Assembly: GCA_030248195.1 (NCBI GenBank)
Contig: JASAND010004221.1
Span: 1-64,000, forward strand
DNA from: Trissonchulus latispiculum
Taxonomy: Eukaryota > Nematoda > Enoplea > Enoplida > Ironidae
DNA length: 64,000 nt
Direction of reading: 5' to 3'
Below the pieces are notes generated by a model. That model saw only the letters and a program-made list of their open reading frames with translations, made no database searches and had not been told where the DNA came from. Positions 20,821 through 30,784 of the stretch are shown here, in pieces. Each line of letters opens with the position of its first letter. Position 1 is the first letter of the stretch. A program made the position numbers and the translations under genes.

Positions 20821-21790
20821 TACCGCCCGAAGTGACCACTGGTCAGCATGGCTCCCGTGGTTCCTCGCCCAGGGTCAAAGTTGGGAAAACTCAGTCTAAA
20901 CAGCGTTTTTCGGCGTTTAGGTCGTGGGCATATATAGTAAATCGACTACGCTCGTTTCAATGGGCATATCGCCGAAACCGACGGAAGTGACCACTGGTCA
21001 TTACAGCCTATGGGGCCTATTGACCACTGGTCAAACGGCCTAAAACTGCGTTTTTCGGCGTTTTGGTCGGGGGCATATATAGTAAATCGACTACGCTCGT
21101 TTCAATGGGCATATGGTTGAAACCGACGGAAGTGACCACTGGTCACTACGGCCTAGAAGCCGTATTGACCACTGGTCAAACGGCCTAAAACAGCGTTTTC
21201 GGCGTTTTTGACGGAGCCATATATAGTAAATCGACTACGCTCGTTTCAGTGGGCATATTGCCGAAATCGACGGAAGTGACCACTGGTCACTACGGCCTAG
21301 GAGCCATATTGACCCCTGGTCAAACGGCCTAAAACTGCGTTTTTCGGCGTTTTGGTCGGGGGCATAAATAAAATCGGGGTAAATCGACTACGCTCGTTTC
21401 AATGGGCATATCGCCGAAACCGACGGAAGTGACCACTGGTCACTACAGCCTACGGGGCCTATTCACCACTGGTCAAACGGCATAAAACTGTTTTTTCGGC
21501 GTTTTGGTCGGGGGAATATATAGTAAATCGACTGCGCTCGTTTCAATGGGCATATTGCCGAAACTGACGGAAGTGACCACTGGTCACTACGGCGTAGAAG
21601 CCCTATTGACAACTGGTAAAACGGCCTAAATCTGCGATTTTCGGCGGGTCGGAGGAGGGGGGGGGGGGGGGGGGGCACATATAGTAAATCGACTGCGCTC
21701 GTTTCAATGGGCATATTGGCGAAACCGATGGAAGTGACCACTGGTCACTACGGCCTACTGACCACTGGCAAACCCCTGAAACGGCGTTTT
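20800..21790. repeat. Tandem array C, ~144-145 bp unit, ~6-7 copies
   Basis: Landmarks such as TAGTAAATCGACTACGCTCG recur at about 20,935, 21,079, 21,224, 21,383, 21,523 and 21,681. The basic period is 144-145 bp; two longer intervals carry small insertions, one of them a 20-base G run. Each unit has one or two copies of the odd palindrome GTGACCACTGGTCAC. The outer units are the most diverged, and the left-most overlaps the end of J1. A partial inverted copy lies at 31,145-31,537 and the mirror array at 41,430-42,490. Confidence 0.9.
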
Positions 21791-21903
21791 TTGAACCTTT
21801 GGCGGTACCCATACAGTAAATCCGGGCCGCTGAACACGATGGGCTTATATACTGTCGAAGTCCTTTAACAAGTTTTCTCCTTATACCATCCACAAACAGT
21901 GGT

Positions 21904-22323
21904 CAGGGTATTTTTTAGGGATTTTTTTTCGGGGGGGGGGCTTCCCGGGGGCCCGACTGGGGGGGGGGAAGAAATTTTCGGGGGGGGGGGGAAGATTTTT
22001 TGCAAAAATGAGCCAAAAAATTTTTTTTTTTTTTTTTTTTGGTATTTTTTGGCGTATTTTTTGCATGGTGAAACTCCAAAAGTGCTCAAAAATGCCAGGA
22101 TTTAAGCTAAAAATAGCTATTTTTACGAAAAAATCTCCGGCGAAGCCGGAAAATTTTTGAAAATTGGCCTATTTTTGGCAAAAATTTGGGCATCCAAAAA
22201 ATCCCGGGGGGGGGGGGAAGCAAAAATCCCGGGGGGGGGGCGATTTCGGGGGGGGGAAGGCATTTTCGGGGGGGGGGGGTCAATTTCGGGGGCCCCCCCC
22301 CCCCCCCTGTAAAAAATACCCTG
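21904..22323. mobile_element. Element G1 with 5-bp target duplication GTGGT
   Basis: The ends are inverted: left CAGGGTATTTTTTAGGGA, right TGTAAAAAATACCCTG. GTGGT directly flanks both ends (21,899-21,903 and 22,324-22,328). Internally there are G runs, an A/T core and a TCCGGCGAAGCCGGA hairpin near 22,136. No ORF. The mirror copy is at about 40,965-41,380; another intact copy is G3 at 62,891. Confidence 0.85.
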
Positions 22324-22483
22324 GTGGTTGGGGCGGAGATTAGAATTCAATGGTTGTGCTATATAATATATATATATACTTATATAATGACTTTTCTGCT
22401 CTGCCTACGGCACTGTTTAAGCTCCTTATATATATATCAATTACCTCATTGCTGGAAAGGGATCCTTTAAAATGACAGAAGGA

Positions 22484-23307
22484 CAAGAAATAAAAATGCT
22501 CCTCTGGAGCATGCAAAAAGTAATATGGGTGATGGTGGTGTTGTAAAATGAAAAGAGGACTAGTCTTTAAAATGCTTAATATGGGGGCTAGGTTCAAAAA
22601 TAGAAGAGGACTAGGTTGTGAGCGAATTAATATGGGCAAAGCTTCGCCGAACAACCCATATTCGCGGGAGTTCACGCTTCGTCTTAGCATTTGTCGCCTA
22701 CAGAGCTATAAGTTGTCAGTCAGTAATAAGAAATTTAAGAAGTTGAATACTCATTGAATATATTTAGTTGTCTGCATACACTGTTAGACTTGCTACGAAT
22801 ATATACTTAAATTATCATCATGTGGTCGTGTTGAACTGCAGCAAGCGACGAGATGAGATCTAAGGATATGCTAAAGCTATTGGTTCAAGCAGGAAGGAAA
22901 TAGAAGATCAGAGTCATAAAATTATTGAGATATACGTAAATTTTCCGTATAAATGGATAAAATACACTGGTTAGTATAAAGAGTTTCTCAAAGAAAAAGT
23001 TTGCTAAAATAAATGTTCAATCAAGCTCGAATACATATATACGTACGTAGCAGTAGAGATTGTTTATGCACTATAAACAATGTAGTTTGGATGGATATGC
23101 GTAATGACTTACATTTATAAACCGCGAATATGGGTTGTTCGGCGAAGCTGTGCCCATATTAATTCGCTCACAACCTAGTCCTCTTCTATTTTTGAACCTA
23201 GCCCCCATATTAAGCATTTTAAAGACTAGTCCTCTTTTCATTTTACAACACCACCATCACCCATATATTACTTTTTGCATGCTCCAGAGGAGCATTTTTA
23301 TTTCTTG
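22484..23307. mobile_element. Element A1 with ~190-bp terminal inverted repeats
   Basis: Both ends begin CAAGAAATAAAAATGCTCC. Each ~190-bp arm has a tip hairpin ATGCTCCTCTGGAGCAT, three AATATGGG motifs at about 57 and 50 bp spacing (22,522, 22,579, 22,629), and an inner hairpin AATATGGG..CCCATATT. The ~445-bp interior is AT-rich without an ORF. Sequence outside the ends (GATCCTTTAAAATG) resembles the flank of A4, suggesting a larger element of about 22,454-23,552. Confidence 0.85.
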
Positions 23308-23390
23308 TTTCAAAATTAGCAAGCTCGCCTGGAAAGCTGACGAATTTAGAACATAAGACAATAAAGGTCAAATGTGGAGTGGAGCATGCG

Positions 23391-23520
23391 TACCCGCGAA
23401 TATGGGTTGTTCAGCGAAGCTGGCCCATATTAGTGCGCTTTTAACCTAGTCCTCCTGGCATTTACAACCTGTCCTCCCATATTGCATTTTTCATGCTCCA
23501 TCGGAGCATTTTTATTCTTG
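23391..23520 (-). mobile_element. Family A terminal repeat A4
   Basis: On the minus strand it begins CAAGAATAAAAATGCTCC and ends in the AATATGGG..CCCATATT hairpin. It is near-identical to A3 but has two internal motif units instead of three. It lies 83 bp beyond A1. Confidence 0.7.
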
Positions 23521-24279
23521 TCCTATTACATTTTTAAGGATCTCAGCAAAACTTAAGCAAAAAATGTTAAAAAAACTTTATAAAAGAAACTTTAAAAATC
23601 TCCCCAATAATTAATATAGTCATCCGAACCATAGAAGAAAGAAGCTTGAAAAGTACCAACTTCTCCCTTTTCCTCGATTTTGGCAGAAAAGGAAATGAAG
23701 GCCAATGAAGGAAACTATAAGCAGGATTTCTATTGCTCTTCTGCAGTTACATGCAAAATTTCGAGCGATTGCAACTTCTGTATAGCTAGTTATTGGCCGT
23801 GCTGTACTTCAGCAGCACTCTACTGGAGCGCAGCCAGATGCAAATTATACTGCCAATGAAGGAAACTATACGGCAGGATTTCCATTGCTCTTCTGCAGTT
23901 ATATGCGAAATTTCAAACGATTGCAGCTAGTTATAGCCGTGCTGTACTTCAGCAGCACTCTACTGCAGCGCAACCATATAATAACATTGTAATAAGTGTA
24001 CAAAACGTATCTAGAGTAGTTTGCCATGTCCTAAGCTGCTTGTATGCCGAATTTCAAATAACTGTGACGAATGAATAACCTGTAATTGACGGTGCTGTGT
24101 TTGGGACAGCACGCACAGCACGGTGGAAGCTGTACAGTGCACCAACTAACATAGCTACAGTTCCCCCTTACGACAGACACAATTATCACCAAGTTTCATA
24201 TGTTTACAGTAAGTCTACAGACAGCCTGCTATGGTTGCTGCATAACAGTACAGCACGATAGCAGCACCGCTCAGCGCTG
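23521..24279. repeat. Non-coding region with a ~151-bp tandem duplication
   Basis: GCCAATGAAGGAAACTATA recurs at 23,701 and 23,852, giving two ~150-bp units that end in GTGCTGTACTTCAGCAGCAC-type sequence. The flanks to 24,279 are non-coding and unremarkable. The mirror copy is at ~39,090-39,400. Confidence 0.7.
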
Positions 24280-24969
24280 CGACTATGCTCATCGTGTTCA
24301 GCGACCCCGATAACCCTTATATGCGTCCCACTATATGGTCCAAGACTGCATATTTATGCCTATTTTTGACTATTTCCTGTAGAGTTGGGACTGAGAAATT
24401 TTTCCAAAATGGCCATTTGGCCGGAAATTTTTCCAAAATGGCCATTTGGCCGGACCAACCTTGGCCGGCCGCCTGAACGATGATCCTGGCCAGATATCGA
24501 AAATCGCCTCGGTTATGACACGCTCCACATCCCAAAGTTTCTTATGCAACAAGCCGCGTCTCTCTAGCTTGTTCCCTGAGCCCTGTAGCCGTGACACAAA
24601 ATTGGCCTTTTTTGGCCATCTTAGCTGTCAGGCCAGTTTTGGCCGGCCGCACAGGTGGCCGGCCGGGCCGGACAGCGAAACATTGTCCAAAAGGGACATT
24701 AACACAAATACTACTCTCAGAAAAACCAAACTTCACCGGCTGAAAATGCCCAGATCGTTCAGTTTTTGAGTTCTACTAAAAGTGCTTCTCCAAGCGTGAC
24801 TTAGGTTACACGGAAAAAACTTTTTTGCGACTTGTAGTACTCGTCGTGCTGATTCCAACGATACCAAATTTGTCTAGTTTCGTTGAGGATTTAGCTGGCA
24901 CGGTGCTCGAACGGGTCTCCAAGGGCCGCGCAGCGCCTTTTACACCCCTATAACGCTATCGCGCCCCCC
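24280..24969. repeat. Repeat J2
   Basis: An inverted, diverged partner of J1: it shares the TATCGCGCCCC end (24,960) and the CATCGTGTTCAGCGACCCC end (24,290). A 24-bp unit, TTCCAAAATGGCCATTTGGC, is tandemly doubled at ~24,400-24,450. GGCC-rich palindromes fill the centre. The mirror copy is at 38,090-38,790. Confidence 0.5.
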
Positions 24970-24974
24970 TATAA

Positions 24975-25729
24975 CTGGGCTTATTCTAGGGAATTTTTCT
25001 TGGGGGGGGCTCTTTGGGGGGGGGCCCTCGGGGGCAGGGGCGGATCCAGGGGGGGGCGGGGGGGCGGCCGCCCCCCCCGTCGCGATTCGAATGTAGGAAA
25101 AATTAAGGAGAGAAAGAGGAAAAAGGGCAAAAAACCAAAAAATTTCGCGCCTTCGGCGCGAATTTTCTACTGTTTAACCGCATATTTATTGCATTTGTGA
25201 AGAAAAAGCTTGAAATGCATTAGATTTTTCGGAGAAAATGCCTAAAAATGTCAAGAATTTTAAAAAATTTGTTCAGTTCTGCAGTATAAAAAGAATTAAA
25301 GATCCGAAGACCGATTTTATTGCAAAAACAAAAAATTTCTTCAACTTCTGGGGGGCTCCGTCCCCCGGACCCCCCACTGGGGCCATTGTACCGCCCCCCC
25401 CGTAACGAAATCCTGGATCCGCCAGGGCTCGGGGGGCGAGTCATTCTTGGGGGGGGGGGGCGAAAATTTTTCAAAATTTTTCTAAAAACATGCGAAAAAT
25501 AGCGCTATTTTTATAGTAATCGCCAAAAAAATTCGTTTTTAGTGCAAAAATAGTGCTTAAATAGGCAAAAATCGACTAAAAATCTCCGGTGAAGCCGGAA
25601 AATTTTTGAAAATTTGGCCTTCTCAGCGATTTTTTCAGGGTACCAAAAGGGGTACCCACTTTTTTTGGGGGGGGGGGGGGGCGATTTTTGGGGGGGGGCC
25701 CCACCCCCCCCCCACTAGAATAAGCCCAG
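24975..25729. mobile_element. Element F1, perfect 15-bp TIRs and TATAA target duplication
   Basis: CTGGGCTTATTCTAG at the left is perfectly inverted at the right (CTAGAATAAGCCCAG). TATAA flanks both ends (24,970-24,974 and 25,730-25,734). It holds G/C tracts, an A/T core, a CTCCGGTGAAGCCGGAAA hairpin near 25,584 and the nested element P. Other copies are the fragment at 13,130 and the end at 30,785. Mirror F1' (37,345-38,083) keeps both the ends and the duplication. Confidence 0.9.
25035..25427. mobile_element. hAT-like miniature element P nested in F1, 8-bp target duplication
   Basis: It starts CAGGGGCGGATCCAGG and ends CCTGGATCCGCCAGGG, with CTCGGGGG on both sides (25,027-25,034 and 25,428-25,435). 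An 8-bp duplication and this kind of end are typical of hAT elements. The interior has a CGCGCCTTCGGCGCG hairpin near 25,148 and no transposase. The F fragment at 13,170 shows the uninterrupted site. The mirror copy is at ~37,645-38,030. Confidence 0.8.
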
Positions 25730-25734
25730 TATAA

Positions 25735-26011
25735 CTAATGTCATACGTACATTTGTTTAATAGAGTCAATAGATTAAACTGGTATAGGTTTTGCCTGGGT
25801 TCGTTCTGTTGTGGGTGGTCCAGGGGGTCGAAATCGGACATGGCGCCATTTCAAGCAAAAATTTCAATTTTGACCAAAAATGCTTATTTTTGCAGTAAAA
25901 TGGGTCTAGTTTGGATCTAAATACAAGAAAAACGCGTTTTCTACACTACAGGATGCTTAAACTGGCGAAAATAAACAATTTTTAAAAATTTCCAAAATTT
26001 GCCTACGTTTA
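25735..26011. other. Non-coding spacer between F1 and B1
   Basis: No gene or repeat border recognised; A/T-rich. It is mirrored at ~37,059-37,339. Confidence 0.35.
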
Positions 26012-26790
26012 CAAGAACCAAAAATGCTCCTTCGTCGCATGTAAAATACATATGAGTACTCTCAGGCAGGTTGTACAAACACGGAAACTAGCTTGTAAAA
26101 TGCATATGAGTGGCGTTGAGGTTGTAAATTAAGGAAAACAAGTTGCAACGGCTTAACATGAGCCTGTCCTACAACGAGGCTCATATTGGCGTATGTCATA
26201 ATATAATTTGTCGATATTTGACCTTCATATAAATAGCACGTAAAGCTTTTCATTACAAAGTTGTCTTTCACACATCTTGTCGCTAAGACGTTATACTGTG
26301 CATACGCATTATACAGCATGCCACTTTGCCCTCTGACTCAGAGCCATGTGGGGAAAGCATTACGTATGTGAGAGTAGTGTGTCATAGTGTTCCGAGAATA
26401 CAGTAGGTGTACTATAGTGCTTCCAGAAATAGTAGGTGCCATGGTGTTTCGGAAAACATCCGCTTGCATGTACAGTTAAACTTGAGGTGTCGCAGCTCAC
26501 TTCGTTCTGTCCATTTCTTTCAAGCCACAATGTTAACATGTTATGTCAATTCATTCGTTTTTTCTTTAATATGATGACCTGATGATCATTAAGAAGGCTG
26601 CACTGTGACGCCAATATGAGCCTCGTTGTAGGACAGGCTCATATGTTAAGCCGTTGCAACTTGTTTTCCTTAATTTACAACCTCAACGCCACTCATATGC
26701 ATTTTACAGGCTAGTTTCCGTGTTTGTACAACCTGCCTGAGAGTACTCATATGTATTTTACATGCGACGAAGGAGCATTTTTGGTTCTTG
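26012..26790. mobile_element. Element B1 with ~180-bp terminal inverted repeats
   Basis: The ends begin CAAGAACCAAAAATGCTCC. Each arm has three CATATGAG-type motifs about 50-60 bp apart and an inner hairpin, ATATGAGCCT..AGGCTCATAT, at 26,155-26,185 and 26,612-26,643. The unique interior is ~430 bp with no convincing ORF. The architecture copies family A with different sequence. Mirror B1' is at 36,274-37,058. Confidence 0.85.
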
Positions 26791-26889
26791 TTTTCCATTC
26801 TTTTACATATGTATGCGCAAAAAAGAACCAACATAATATATTTCCGAACACCATTTGACTATTTTGACCACTTTTGGCTGGCTTTTTCC

Positions 26890-27245
26890 TACAGGGGGTG
26901 GGGGGGTGGGGGGCGGCCCGCCCCCCAGAATTTCGTCCCCTCTACCCCCCAGACTTGGGTCCCCCCCAGAATCGTCCCCCCCAGGATTGGGGCCTTCCCC
27001 CCCAGAACTCTAAAGTGCCCGGAAAAATAGGGTTTTGAGAGTAAATTTTCAAAAATTTTTCCGGCTTCGCCGGATTTTTACCTATTTTTAAGCATTTTTA
27101 GCTATTCTAAGCCTACATTGAAGTAAAGTATAGTTGTTTATTTTAGCTCAGCAGCAAAAATCTATTTTTTAAGCATTTTTGAAAAAATTTTCTTCCCCCC
27201 CCCAGACCTGGGAAAGCGCCCCCCCCCCCCCCCCCCAGAAATTAT
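26890..27245. repeat. G/C-tract repeat S with an A/T core
   Basis: Long G runs at the left and C runs at the right enclose an A/T core containing TTCCGGCTTCGCCGGA near 27,059. No clean terminal repeats were found. The mirror copy is at 35,810-36,180. Confidence 0.55.
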
Positions 27246-27269
27246 TGCCTAGGAAAAACCCAGTTTGGA

Positions 27270-28025
27270 AAATTTCATATTTGACCCAAAATCGCCTGAG
27301 TCCCCACCCCACCACAGCACTCTACAGCCACTTTGAGCATGCAAATTCTATGACAAAAGTTGCTCAGCTCACTTAGGTCTTTCATTTGGTACCAAATTTG
27401 ACCACTTTTGAAAAATTTCATTTTTGACGGAAAATCGCCTAAGTCCCCACCCGACCCCACCACAGCACTCTACAGCCACACTTTGAGCATGCAATTCTAT
27501 GACAAAAGTTGCTCTTAGCTCACTTTAGGGCTTTCATCTGGTATTCAAATTTGACCACTTTTGAAAAATTTCATATTTGACTACCGAAAATCGCCTGAGT
27601 CCCCACCCCACCACACACTCTACAGCCACTTTGAGCATGTAATTCTATGGCAAGAGTTGCTCAGCTCACTTAGGTCTTTCAATTTGTACCAAATTTGACC
27701 ACTTTTTTGAAAAATTTCATTTTTGACGGAAAATCGCCTAAGTCCCCACCCGACCCCACCACAGCACTCTCCAGCCACTTTGAGCATGCAATTCTATGAC
27801 AAAAGTTGCTCAGCTCACTTAGGGCTTTCATCTGGTACCAAATTTGACCACTTTTGAAAAATTTCATTTTTGACCGAAAATCGCCAAGTCCCCACCCCAC
27901 CCCACCACAGCACTCTACAGCCACTTTGAGCATGCAATTCTATGACAAAAGTTGCTCAGCTCACTTAGGGCTTTCATTTGGTACCAAATTTGACCACTTT
28001 TGAAAAATTTTATTTTGGACCACCT
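27270..28025. repeat. Tandem array D, ~143-146 bp unit, ~5 copies
   Basis: GTCCCCACC recurs at 27,300, 27,443, 27,599, 27,742 and 27,888. Each unit contains CACAGCACTCTACAGCCACT, GAGCATGCAATTCTATGAC and TTTGGTACCAAATTTGACCA. The mirror array is at 35,040-35,790. Short blocks match array I in the opposite orientation. Confidence 0.92.
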
Positions 28026-28420
28026 GACCCCTTACCGACCAGACCCCTCAGACGGTCAAGTGGAGCCAGCCCAGCAAAATAGGTGCGTTGTACAGCAAAA
28101 CGGACACCGGAAATGAGCTGGGCGCATCAGAAAATCCCTATAGAGAAAGTTTTGAGAGGCCAAGTAGAGCTTAGTATGGACCTCCAGGAAACGGTTGCCG
28201 ACATGACCCTCCAGACGGCAAAGTGGAACCAGCCCAGCAAGATGGATGAGTCGGACGGAAAAACGGACACCGGAAATGAGCTGGGCGCACCAGAAAACCC
28301 TTATGGAGAAAGTTTTGAGAGGCCAAGTAGAGCCTAGTATGGGCCTTCAGGTAGCGGTTGCCGACATGACCCTCCAGACGGCAAAGTGGAGCTAGCCCAG
28401 CAACTTGGGTCAGTCGGGCA
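28026..28420. repeat. Tandem array K, 163-bp unit, ~2.3 copies
   Basis: The landmark AGACGG followed by AAGTGGA recurs at about 28,050, 28,213 and 28,376. Units include AACGGACACCGGAAATGAGC and GAGAGGCCAAGTAGAGC. A frame runs through the array, but periodic restarting shows it is repeat-derived. The mirror copy is at ~34,730-34,960. Confidence 0.85.
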
Positions 28421-29784
28421 GCAAGCTGAATAGCGGGAATCGATTCTCCGTCCGCAAAAACCTTTGCACCCAACATTTGAGCCTTCCAGGTCTGAAAATA
28501 AGCGAAAAAACTAAGTTCAAATTTGGACCCAAAATTCACCAACTTTGGCAGGCCAGTATGCATATGTATGTATGTATGTATACCCAAAAATTACGTCCCC
28601 GGCAGGAAAATCATATAGCAATTGAACGACCCTGATATGTGTCCTATTCAGCCATATAGGCAGTATCGCCCCATATATAGCCCAGTCTGACTTATTACGG
28701 CGCCTTTGAAGCATACAGTACAAGCCAAAGAAAAGGGCCGCGGCAGAGACTAATATCCTGCTTTTCAGAGACTTTGATATGGCCTTGATAAGACTTTGAT
28801 ATGACTCGGTTTGTTTGCATTAGGGATTAACATTTTTATTTCAGAGCTGTCTCTGCCTGGATGAAAATGGGAGCTGCCATGTCACTGCCTTCTTTGAAGA
28901 GTTTCTGACAAGTCAACTGTGAACACGCATTGTTATTGTTTGTAATAGAAATATTCACGAGTAAATCAGTGAAATTTGGTTTACGAATAATTGAGCTGGT
29001 GGCGATTGTTTGCTTATTCTTCAAACAGAAACTTTAAGTGCATTAAAGACTGAATAACAATGGCCTAATAGTCTTAATAGTAATTAAATTGGGAAACGAA
29101 TTTTGAACAGAAAGGATTGCAGTTCCCTACACACCGGTTTTTATAGTGTTATCATTAATTTAATTATAATGTTCCTTATTAAGGCGCCTTTGAAGCATAC
29201 TTTTTGACCATTTTAGCGTTTTGGCCGACTTTGCCCCCCCCCACTAAAAATTTTTTCCGGCTCTGGGAGACATAAAAACTAGCTTACCGGCTTATTTTTG
29301 TTGCGTACTCCAAGAATATATATGGTTTTCATAGGCAAACATTTTTCTATCTGTTGTTATTAAAGCTACAAAACCCCCTTCCCAAACGTCAAAGCGGAGT
29401 ACCGGAAATAAAACATCACTCTCGTAAGCGATTTTTGGCATAACTTTTTAACGGAAAGTGGTACGGGGATGAAACTTCAGGAACATACCAATCTCGACAC
29501 GTACAATTTTTTGCGCACATAATCTGCGCAGGATCTGCGCAGCCTTGTTTTGCACGTTTTGCTACCGCGACCCCTATGATACAAAATTTTCAAAATTCAA
29601 TTTTTTTTCTGAAATTTTTGAAAAATGTTGGTATTTCTCGATGTAGACCTACTAAAAACAACCCGCTCTTTCGAATGGCACCGTCAAAATTGTTCTGGCC
29701 CGCTGCCAGCAAAAAATCCGGGTGGGTTTTTCCCCGCCGATAGGTTTTTCCCGACACGGAAAACTTTAATTTCTCCATACCGAC
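28421..29784. other. Non-coding region with a 26-bp direct repeat pair
   Basis: GGCGCCTTTGAAGCATAC with a CTTATTA lead-in occurs at ~28,692 and ~29,172, bracketing ~470 bp of AT-rich sequence. A short TATG microsatellite is at 28,562-28,580. No gene recognised. Confidence 0.5.
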
Positions 29785-30135
29785 ATGGCCTAGAGAAGAG
29801 CCTATCAAATGAAAGCCCTTGATGAGTCGAACATTTTTGTCATTGGAGGACCCCTCCAAAGTGGAACCTGCGGCCTGTGTCGCCCTGACCAGGGTCAGGA
29901 CCGGTCCAAAATGGCCAAAAATCTATTTTTCCAAGTGTTCAAAATTGTTATCAAATGAAAGCCCCTTGATGAGACGAACATTTTTTTGTCATTGAAGGAC
30001 CCCTCCAAAGTGGACCCCGCGGCCTGTGGCGCCTGACCAGGGTCCGGACCGGTCCAAAATGGCCAAAAATCGATTTTTCCAAATGTGGTCAAATCTGGTA
30101 ACAAATGAAAGGCCTTGATGAGGCGACCAACCCTG
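29785..30135. repeat. Tandem array I, ~143 bp unit, ~2.5 copies
   Basis: TCAAATGAAAGCCC (or close variants) recurs at about 29,806, 29,950 and 30,091. Units include AGGACCCCTCCAAAGTGGA, GGACCGGTCCAAAATGGCC and GATGAGNCGAAC. Blocks such as TGGTCAAATCTGGTAACAAA align with array D read in reverse. The mirror copy, at ~33,000-33,330, is badly degraded. Confidence 0.8.
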
Positions 30136-30309
30136 ACGGACTGTGGCACCCGGCTGGAAAAAATGGTCAAATTTCAAAATTTTAAAAAGTGGCCATGGTA
30201 GGTAGGTAGGGTGAGTATAGTTACTCCCCGCCCAGCTAGCCAGTGAGCTTCCATGAGGCCCCACTAAGGAGACATTTACAATAAACTGTAAATGTAGGAA
30301 GCTTAACTC

Positions 30310-30685
30310 GGAGAGCCCTCCTAGGGAGGGGGAAGTGGGGGGGCTTCCGTAAAGTATTAGGGGAATAGTCAAGGTACAAAATTTCATAATTTTGTAGCGA
30401 AAAATGTGCATTTTTTTAGTAAAAACACAAAAAATCGCTGTTTTTATGCTTAAAATTAACTTATAGTCCATAACATTAGCTAAAAATTGAGAAAAGTTTG
30501 GAAAATTTATCCTCAAACTTAATTTTTTGACACTTTGGGGCGACCCCCAAAAAAGTGGGGGGGGGGTCTTGCCAAAAAGTGGGGGGGATGAAAGTGGGAG
30601 GGGATGACAGTGCAGAGGGGGCATGCCAAAGGCAGGTGGGGCGCGGACCCCCCCCCCCCCCCCCCACTCAAAAAATGCCAGGAAA
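30310..30685. mobile_element. Element L2 (L-family copy, opposite orientation to L1)
   Basis: CCTAGGGAGGGGGAAGTGGG, AAAAAATCGCTGTTTTTATG, GTCCATAACATTAGC and AAAAAAGTGGGGG follow L1 block by block as reverse complement. The right end reads AAAAAATGCCAGG. No ORF. Confidence 0.65.
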
Positions 30686-30784
30686 TGTGCTGTAGCTAGC
30701 TAGCTTTATTCTTTAACCGAATGCTGAAGCCGGAGCTACTGTCTTCGCATAAAGTCAACAAACTGTACTAAGCTGTATATACCG

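Noticed and set aside
20800..21790. GTGACCACTGGTCAC as nuclear-receptor response elements
   Set aside because: The half-sites are everted with three bases between, and they repeat as part of a satellite unit; nothing links them to a promoter.
22010..22040. Poly-T as a retrotransposon tail
   Set aside because: It lies inside element G1, which has clear TIRs and a target duplication, with no reverse transcriptase or tail-adjacent duplication.
24446..24769. 107-aa plus-strand ORF in J2
   Set aside because: It is made of GGCC-rich palindromic repeat sequence, is present in several frames at once, and shows no family resemblance.
27270..28025. CRISPR-like array
   Set aside because: The units are repeated over their whole ~143-bp length without unique spacers; it is a tandem satellite in a eukaryotic context.
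28083..28587. ORFs of 84 and 138 aa over array K
   Set aside because: They run through a 163-bp tandem repeat and are not preserved in the mirror copy.
29785..30135. Hammerhead-ribozyme-like words (GATGAG..CGAAC) in array I
   Set aside because: The conserved C of CUGAUGA is replaced (CTTGATGA), stem II would have one base pair, and no flanking stems I/III were found.
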